This document shows, one piece after another, positions 58,851 through 64,000 of a stretch of 64,000 nucleotides of DNA. Each line of letters starts with the position of its first letter. Position 1 is the first letter of the stretch. The stretch is taken from the NCBI RefSeq assembly GCF_014647155.1, contig NZ_BMOQ01000002.1, positions 310,001-374,000 on the forward strand, in the 5' to 3' direction. The notes below the pieces were generated by a model that saw only the letters and a list, made by a program, of their open reading frames with translations, had not been told where the DNA came from and did not search any database. Position numbers and translations under genes: made by a program. The DNA comes from Halarchaeum nitratireducens. Its GTDB lineage: Archaea; Halobacteriota; Halobacteria; Halobacteriales; Halobacteriaceae.

Positions 58851-60086
58851 TCAGCACATGTTCGGCGGAATGACGTCGCTGTACTCCTCCATCGGGGTGA
58901 ACTCGGTGTTCTGACGCGTCGCGCCGATGAAGTCGACCTCGATCTGGCCGTCGCTGGCGCGGAAGGTCGTGTCGCCGAAGACGGACTGCCAGTTCAGGCC
59001 GCCGAGGGCGTTGACGACGTCGTCCCCGTCGGTGCTCCCCGCCTGCTCCATCGCCTTGGCGAGCGCGCGCAGGGTCTCGAAGCCGCTCCCACAGGGCGCG
59101 TTCGGCAGGAGGCTCGTGCTGTCCGAGGGGTAGAGCTCCTTGAACGTCTGGTTGATCTCGCTGTCGCTCGTGGGGTTGTAGAAGGTCGTCCCGTACCAGC
59201 CGTCGGCGGCGCCGCCGACGGAGGCCTGAACGATCTGGTTGACCGGCTTCCCGGAGTTGAACATGAGGATCTTCTCCTCTTTGAGGTTGTAGTCCTGCGC
59301 CTGATTGATCAGCGTGATGGCGAGGCTGGCCGGCATGACGCCCGTGATGAGTTTGGCGTCGCTGTTGAGTAGCTCGGAGATGTACGAAGAGAGGTCCTGC
59401 GTCCCGAGGGGAGCCAGCGTCGTCCCGGTTACCTCCCCGCCCTCCTCGCTGAGGCGCTCGCGCAGCAGCGAGAGGTTGTTCTGCCCGAGGGAGTAGTCGG
59501 CGGCGAAGAAGTGCATCCGCTTCGGGTCGAAGTCCCGATCGATGTGGTCCGACAGATCGTTGATGAAGTCGACGCCGGCGCTGACGGCGTGCCGGTTGCT
59601 CGGCCAGATGAAGAAGGAGTAGTCCGAACAGTTGTCGCCTTCACGCGCTTCCGTGGCGGACGCCTGGGTCGGGAGGATCGGGATCTGCGCTTCGTTCTTG
59701 ATGTACGGGACGACGGACGCCGTCGAGGAGCTAAGCGAGGGGCCGATGATCGCGTCGACGTCCTCCTGCGTGACGAGCGAGCGCGCGCCTTCGAGGGCGC
59801 CCGAGGGGGTGGACTGCGTGTCGCGGACGACGAGTTCGAAATCGGAGCCGAGGATCTGCCCACCGAGGTGTTCTTTCGCCATCTCCGTCCCGCGCCGGAC
59901 CTCCTGTCCGGTCGTCGGCGTCGCGCCGCTCAGCGGGGCGAGGATACCGATTTTGGCACTGTCGTTACCGCCACCACCGCCGCCACCGCCGCCGCAGCCG
60001 GCGAGGGCGGTCGCGGCGGCCGTGGCTCCCGCGGCTTTGAGGAACCGACGCCGTCGCACCGAGCTCTGTTCATTATTATTAGCCAT
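58851..60086 (-). CDS. LivK-type ABC substrate-binding lipoprotein
   Basis: A 411-residue Tat lipoprotein (RRRRFLKAAGATAAATALAGC) with a poly-Gly stretch just after the lipid cysteine and a Peripla_BP_6 binding domain (GILAPLSGATPTTGQEVRRG, TQEDVDAIIGPSLSSST). Such proteins bind branched-chain amino acids, amides or aromatic acids. A TATA element lies 27-34 bases upstream, so it can be expressed separately from the permease genes. Next to a CoA ligase gene and with gentisate genes in the window, an aromatic-acid ligand is plausible. Confidence 0.88.
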   Translation of the reverse strand: MANNNEQSSVRRRRFLKAAGATAAATALAGCGGGGGGGGGNDSAKIGILAPLSGATPTTGQEVRRGTEMAKEHLGGQILGSDFELVVRDTQSTPSGALEGARSLVTQEDVDAIIGPSLSSSTASVVPYIKNEAQIPILPTQASATEAREGDNCSDYSFFIWPSNRHAVSAGVDFINDLSDHIDRDFDPKRMHFFAADYSLGQNNLSLLRERLSEEGGEVTGTTLAPLGTQDLSSYISELLNSDAKLITGVMPASLAITLINQAQDYNLKEEKILMFNSGKPVNQIVQASVGGAADGWYGTTFYNPTSDSEINQTFKELYPSDSTSLLPNAPCGSGFETLRALAKAMEQAGSTDGDDVVNALGGLNWQSVFGDTTFRASDGQIEVDFIGATRQNTEFTPMEEYSDVIPPNMC

Positions 60087-60112
60087 GGTGTGGGTTACGA
60101 GTCGTGCCCCGA

Positions 60113-60120
60113 GTTTATAA
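60113..60120 (-). promoter_or_regulatory. TATA element of the binding-protein gene
   Basis: TTATAAAC on the minus strand, 27-34 bases upstream of the ATG at 60086. Confidence 0.55.
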
Positions 60121-60150
60121 CGCTTCTGTATCCGGGAAGGCGCGGGACGG

Positions 60151-61116
60151 CTACTCGCCGTCGCGCCAGCGCTGCAGCAGGCCGACGAGGCCGTCCGGAA
60201 GGACGAAGACGAAGACGATGAAGAGCGCGCCCAGGATCAACAGGTACCCCTCGGGGATCACCGTCCCGAGGTAGGACTCGAAGATCGTGAGGGCGAACGC
60301 GGCGACGAACGGCCCGAAGAAGGTACCGAGGCCACCGATGACGACCCAGATCGTGACCTCACCGGTCAGGCTGAAGGCCATGAGCGACGGCGAGGCGATC
60401 CCGACCGTCGCCACGTACATCGCGCCGGCGATGGAGGACACCGTGGCGGACATGACCCACGCGATGAGCTTCTCGCGGTCCGTGTCGTAGCCGAGGTACC
60501 GCATCCGGACCTCGTTCTGCCGCGTCGCGTGGAGGACGTCGCCGTAGTCCGACGAGAGGATCCAGTAGAGCAGCCCCGCGACGACGACGACGCCGAGGAG
60601 CGCGAAGTAGTAGTAGGGGACGGTCTGCGAGAGGTCGATCCCGAACACGGTCGGCGCGGTCAGGTAGCCGAGCCCGTTCGACCCGCCGGTGAGCCACGTC
60701 GTGGTGTAGGTGAAGTCGTGGACGAGGACGCCGAACGCGAGCGTGAACAGGACGAAGTAGACGAGTCCGATCCGGCGCTTGATCGGCCCGTAGCCGATCA
60801 GGAGCGCGATCACCGCCGCGAGGACGATCGCGGCCGGGAAGCCGAGCCAGAACGACGAGCCGTAGTCGACGACGAGTTTCGCCACCGAGTACGCGCCGAT
60901 CCCGAAGAATGCCGCGGGAGCGAGCGTGAACAGCCCCACGTAACCGAGCGCGATGTCGACGGAGATGGCGAACAGCCCGAGGATGATCGCCTGCGTGGCG
61001 ATGCTGAGGAGGTGCTGTTCGCTGACGAGCGGGAGGATCGCCAGGAGGACGACCGGAACGAGCAGCCACCGCCTCGTCTCCGTGAAGTAACGCCGGAGTT
61101 CGGCGACGGTGCTCAT
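60151..61116 (-). CDS. LivM-type ABC permease
   Basis: A 321-residue membrane protein with about nine helices and the LivM features FAISVDIALGYVGLFTLAPAAFFGIGAYSVAKL-like early region (residues 40-75) and GGLGTFFGPFVAAFALTIFE late in the protein. It forms the membrane channel together with the LivH-type permease, whose stop overlaps its start by four bases. The C-terminal basic segment (LQRWRDGE) faces the cytoplasm. Confidence 0.9.
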   Translation of the reverse strand: MSTVAELRRYFTETRRWLLVPVVLLAILPLVSEQHLLSIATQAIILGLFAISVDIALGYVGLFTLAPAAFFGIGAYSVAKLVVDYGSSFWLGFPAAIVLAAVIALLIGYGPIKRRIGLVYFVLFTLAFGVLVHDFTYTTTWLTGGSNGLGYLTAPTVFGIDLSQTVPYYYFALLGVVVVAGLLYWILSSDYGDVLHATRQNEVRMRYLGYDTDREKLIAWVMSATVSSIAGAMYVATVGIASPSLMAFSLTGEVTIWVVIGGLGTFFGPFVAAFALTIFESYLGTVIPEGYLLILGALFIVFVFVLPDGLVGLLQRWRDGE

Positions 61117-62000
61117 TCGAACACCTCCGGCTTCCCGAAGAAGCCACGTGGCTTGTACAGGATGAACACCATCGCGGCGACGAAGACGCCGAGGCGGACG
61201 TACGTCGGTTGGAGGAACAGCCAGCCGAACGCGGTGATCTGACCCACGATGAGGCTCACGAGCAGCGACCCTTTGAAACTCCCCATACCGCCGACGATGA
61301 TGACGAGGAACGCGAGGATCATGTAGCTCATGCCCATGCCGGGCGAGACGGACGTCACGGGCCCCGTGAGGCCGCCGGCGAGTGCCGCGAGTGACGCCCC
61401 GATGACGAACGTCAGGGTGTAGACGTGTGCGGAGTCGACACCGAGGATCTCGGCCGTTTCGGGCTCCGTCGCGGTCGCGTGGATCTCCATTCCGAGGCGG
61501 GTGTACGAGAGCAGGGCGCCGATGCCGATGGCGACGACGGCGCCGACGAGGATGATGAGGAGGCGATGCTTCGGGTACGACGCGCCCATGACGCTCACCG
61601 AGCCGGGGAACGGCGCGGCGATCTGTCGGGCCTGATCACCGAACCGGAAGGAGAGGAGTTCCTCGATGACGACGTACATCCCGAACGTCCCTAAGAAACC
61701 GAGAAGCGGGCGCTCGTACACCCGGTGGAGGACGCTGCGTTCGAGGACGAGACCGAGGAGGGCGACCAGTACGACCGCGCCCGCGAGGCCCGCCCAGAAA
61801 CTGCCGGTCGCGTCCGCGATCAGGAGCGTCCCGTAGCCCCCGAGCGCGACGAGGGCCCCGTGGGCGAAGTTGATGAGCCCGATGAGGCCGAAGATGAGGG
61901 TCAGGCCGCTCGCGACGAGGAAGATGATCATTCCTTGGCTGATGCCGTTCAACAGGTACGTGACGAACTCGCTCGACGTGAGGAGTGGTAGCTCGTACAT
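61113..62000 (-). CDS. LivH-type ABC permease
   Basis: A 295-residue membrane protein with eight helices and LivH motifs LIFGLIGLINFAHGALVALG at about 31-50, and LGVDSAHVYTLTFVIGASLAALAGGL (ATPase-contact loop around residues 185-210). It partners the LivM-type permease with a four-base overlap. A promoter-like 12-mer lies about 100 bases upstream (62101-62112), shared with the ATPase pair, so the permeases start a separate transcript. Confidence 0.9.
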   Translation of the reverse strand: MYELPLLTSSEFVTYLLNGISQGMIIFLVASGLTLIFGLIGLINFAHGALVALGGYGTLLIADATGSFWAGLAGAVVLVALLGLVLERSVLHRVYERPLLGFLGTFGMYVVIEELLSFRFGDQARQIAAPFPGSVSVMGASYPKHRLLIILVGAVVAIGIGALLSYTRLGMEIHATATEPETAEILGVDSAHVYTLTFVIGASLAALAGGLTGPVTSVSPGMGMSYMILAFLVIIVGGMGSFKGSLLVSLIVGQITAFGWLFLQPTYVRLGVFVAAMVFILYKPRGFFGKPEVFE

Positions 62001-62100
62001 TACGGCGTGGGTTGTGTGTCGTTGTCCATCAGTGGTTCACGAGGGGTGGAGCGACGAGCGTCCGTGTCCCGACGTCGCCGTCCGAGGTGGTTTCGATAGT

Positions 62101-62112
62101 CATTATCTTTCG
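62101..62112 (-). promoter_or_regulatory. Promoter-like 12-mer upstream of livH
   Basis: CGAAAGATAATG on the minus strand, about 100 bases before the livH start. An identical 12-mer is at 63701-63712 before livG. It has a BRE/TATA-like arrangement. Confidence 0.4.
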
Positions 62113-62186
62113 TATTGGGGTAGAGGTGATGCCACACCATATTATGTCTTCTGTTAACTGCCGCGATAGCGGCGTGCGGCCGTCCC

Positions 62187-62897
62187 TCAGACCGTTAGGT
62201 ATTCGTCCTGTAGCTCCTCGTCGTCGAGGAGCGCCGCGTCGCCCTCGGCGACGATGCGGCCCGTCTCGATCATGTAGCCGCGATCGATGAGCGGGAGCAT
62301 CCGCGTGATGTTCTGCTCGACGATCAGCACCGCGCGGTCGTCGGTGACGAGGTCCTCGAGGATGTCGATGACGTCGTCGATGATCGTCGGCGCGAGCCCC
62401 TCCGTCGGTTCGTCGAGGAGGAGGAGGTCCGGGTCGGTGACGAGCGCGCGACCGATGGCGAGCATCTGTTGTTCGCCACCGCTCAGCGTTCCCCCGCGCT
62501 GCGACTGGCGCTCGCCGAGGCGTTCGAACTGCTCGAAGACCTCCGCCAAGCGCTCCTCGCGCGTCGCCTTGTCGATGTCACGGGGCGCGGCGAGTTCGAG
62601 GTTCTCGCGGACGGTCAGCGCCGGATAGATCTCCCGGTCCTCGGGGACGTACGCGATCTTGTCCCGGATGATGTCGTGGGTCTCCCACTCCGAGATGTCC
62701 TCGCCGTCGTACACGATCCGGCCCGTCTTGCGGTCGATGCGGTTGACGATGCTGTCGAGCAGCGTCGTCTTCCCCATGCCGTTCCGGCTGAAGATGCCGA
62801 CGACGTCGTTGTCGCCGACGTCGATGGAGACGTCGAAGAGGATCTGACTCTCGCCGTAGTAGGCGTTCAGCTCCTCGACGGAGAGCAGGTCACTCAC
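62187..62897 (-). CDS. LivF-type ABC ATPase
   Basis: A 236-residue ATPase of the branched-chain/organic-acid importer. Walker A is FSRNGMGKTTLL, in which Ser replaces the first Gly of the usual GxxGxGKT loop (normally GRNGMGKT). The signature is TLSGGEQQMLAIGRAL, Walker B is LLLLDEPTEGLAP, and the switch His is replaced by Gln in LIVEQNITRML, as is usual for LivF. The start overlaps the end of livG by eight bases. It pairs with LivG to drive the LivHM channel. Confidence 0.9.
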   Translation of the reverse strand: MSDLLSVEELNAYYGESQILFDVSIDVGDNDVVGIFSRNGMGKTTLLDSIVNRIDRKTGRIVYDGEDISEWETHDIIRDKIAYVPEDREIYPALTVRENLELAAPRDIDKATREERLAEVFEQFERLGERQSQRGGTLSGGEQQMLAIGRALVTDPDLLLLDEPTEGLAPTIIDDVIDILEDLVTDDRAVLIVEQNITRMLPLIDRGYMIETGRIVAEGDAALLDDEELQDEYLTV

Positions 62898-63612
62898 CGA
62901 GGTACACCTCCTTCACCGTCTCGTTAGCGACGACGTCGTCCGGCGACCCGGTGGTGAGGATGGAACCGTTGTGGAGGACGGTGATGCGATCGGAGAGCGC
63001 GCGCACGAGGTCGATGTCGTGTTCGATGACGAGCATCGTGTAGTCGCCGCGCATCTCCTCGAAGATCTGACGGACTTCCTCGGTCTCGGACTGGTTGAGT
63101 CCGGCCGCCGGTTCGTCGAAGAGGATCACCTCGGACTCCATGGCGAGCACCATGGCGATGTCGAGGAACCGTTGTTCGCCGTGCGAGAGGTTCTTCGCGA
63201 CGGTGTCGAGTTCGCCGTCCAGGTGCGCGATCTCGGCGACCTCCTCGATCTCCTCGGTGTAGTCCTCCTGGGGGGTGAACGCGCTCAGGACCGTCCGCTT
63301 CGAGTCGCGCGCCGCGAGCCGGAGGTGCTTTCTAACCGTCATCTCCGGGAAGTACTGGACGACCTGGAAGGACCGACCGATCCCCATGTTGGCGATGGCC
63401 GTCGGCGATCGACCGGCGATGTTCTCCCCCTTGTACGTGATCGTTCCGCGCGTCGGGGAGAGCTCGCCGGTGATGAGGTTGATCGTCGTCGTCTTCCCCG
63501 CGCCGTTCGGACCGATGAGCCCGTGGATCTCGCCGGGTTCGAGTTCCAGATTCAAGTCCTCGACGGCGACGAGCGAACCGAACTCCTTGGTCAGCCCCTC
63601 AATAGAGAGCAC
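62890..63612 (-). CDS. LivG-type ABC ATPase
   Basis: A 240-residue ATPase with Walker A GPNGAGKTTTINLI near residue 35, a signature NLSHGEQRFLDIAMVLA (His replaces the usual second Gly, common in this branch) and Walker B VILFDEPAAGLNQ. The switch His is in LVIEHDIDLV. It is the first gene of the ATPase pair and overlaps livF. The promoter-like 12-mer at 63701-63712 lies about 90 bases upstream. Confidence 0.9.
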   Translation of the reverse strand: MLSIEGLTKEFGSLVAVEDLNLELEPGEIHGLIGPNGAGKTTTINLITGELSPTRGTITYKGENIAGRSPTAIANMGIGRSFQVVQYFPEMTVRKHLRLAARDSKRTVLSAFTPQEDYTEEIEEVAEIAHLDGELDTVAKNLSHGEQRFLDIAMVLAMESEVILFDEPAAGLNQSETEEVRQIFEEMRGDYTMLVIEHDIDLVRALSDRITVLHNGSILTTGSPDDVVANETVKEVYLGE

Positions 63613-63899
63613 GGTACCACCGACCCAGCGGGGAGCGTTCGTCCGCCCGCCGTCCCGGAGTGGCGGACGAAAGCATCTGTGTGAGCATCACTGGTCCGTC
63701 CATTATCTTTCGGGGAGGTTAATGCTTTCGGGGTACGTTCGCTCGTGGCAATATAATAATAGTGCGTGATGGTGGACGGGCGGTCGATCGAGAGAGCGAC
63801 CGGAGCGGCGGCCGACACCTCGACGATGCCGGCGGCCGGGGACGACGGCGGTCGCGCGAAACGAGTGGATACCGGAAGCAGGGGAGAGAGCGTCGGGCG
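63613..63899. other. Intergenic region upstream of livG
   Basis: About 290 bases between the CoA ligase gene and livG. It has the 12-mer at 63701-63712 and an AT-rich run (ATATAATAAT) at 63751-63760. No gene was seen. Confidence 0.5.
63701..63712 (-). promoter_or_regulatory. Promoter-like 12-mer upstream of livG
   Basis: CGAAAGATAATG on the minus strand, identical to 62101-62112 upstream of livH. Confidence 0.4.
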
Positions 63900-64000
63900 C
63901 TACTCGCCGTCGCCGAGTTGCTTGGCGCTGAGGCGGTCGAGTTTTCCGGTGGCGGTGCGAGGGAGGGGCTCGTCGACGAAATGGTACGTTCGCGGGCGCT
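63900..64000 (-). CDS. AMP-forming acyl-CoA ligase, C-terminal end only
   Basis: The last 33 residues of a gene that extends beyond the window. They include PLPRTATGKLDRLSAKQLG, the canonical A10 motif with the adenylation Lys, ending at a TAG (63900-63902). This is a normal ANL-family ligase, in contrast to the altered motif of the protein at 7553. Upstream of a Liv importer on the same strand it probably activates the imported acid. Confidence 0.8.
   Translation of the reverse strand, partial: RPRTYHFVDEPLPRTATGKLDRLSAKQLGDGE

Overview
The window is from a high-GC haloarchaeon (class Halobacteria). The proteins are strongly acidic and dominated by Asp, Glu and Ala. Many secreted proteins carry twin-arginine (Tat) signals, several as lipoproteins. 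Many starts have a TATA-like element about 27 bases upstream, as expected for leaderless haloarchaeal transcripts. Families that are characteristic of haloarchaea are present: a Bat-type HTH_10 regulator, RdfA, an Sph (SMC-related) protein, DUF1102 proteins and PAC2. No rRNA, tRNA or CRISPR array was seen. The genus cannot be told from the sequence alone.

Layout. (1) 1-4800 is a lower-GC accessory stretch: a membrane protein cut by the window edge, a Tat-secreted cysteine-containing protein of unknown function whose stop codon lies in a possible IS200/IS605-type end, a FilR1-type regulator, and a junction between a broken winged-helix gene and the first part of a haloarchaeal DDE transposase. 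(2) 5060-12149 is an aromatic (gentisate) degradation locus: gentisate 1,2-dioxygenase, an IclR regulator, an aryl-CoA ligase-like enzyme, a fumarylpyruvate-hydrolase-type protein and a two-part sodium:solute symporter. (3) 12163-18911 holds housekeeping and accessory genes plus a 1006-residue Bat-like sensor-regulator. (4) 18971-22017 is a four-gene operon with a SipW-like signal peptidase and TasA/DUF1102-like secreted proteins, perhaps a surface fibre. (5) 22250-29369 holds membrane proteins, an RND exporter paired with a COG1361 protein, and a small Tat lipoprotein. (6) 29557-33675 has a ParA-type ATPase and its acidic partner behind a perfect palindrome, followed by RdfA and an Sph protein. 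(7) 34149-41019 is a second aromatic cluster: an Lrp-like regulator, an FAD monooxygenase, a FAD/4Fe-4S oxidoreductase fusion, a PaaK-type ligase and a small protein. (8) 41067-45702 has a GH10 glycosidase, a HAD-Nudix fusion and a MATE exporter. (9) 45764-50383 is an iron-uptake operon behind an iron-box palindrome, with two tandem binding proteins, a probable stub of a third, a FAD oxidoreductase and a permease, but no ATPase. (10) 50459-58728 is mixed metabolism. (11) 58851-64000 is a complete Liv-type ABC importer followed by the C-terminus of another AMP-forming ligase, consistent with uptake and activation of an organic (perhaps aromatic) acid.

How it works together. The symporter and Liv transporter could import aromatic acids, the CoA ligases activate them, the FAD monooxygenase hydroxylates the ring, and gentisate is opened by the dioxygenase and cleaved by the FAH-family hydrolase. 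No maleylpyruvate isomerase was found in the window. The ParA/RdfA/Sph block concerns replicon partition and cell shape. Together with the transposon scars this suggests an accessory or megaplasmid-like region, which is an inference.
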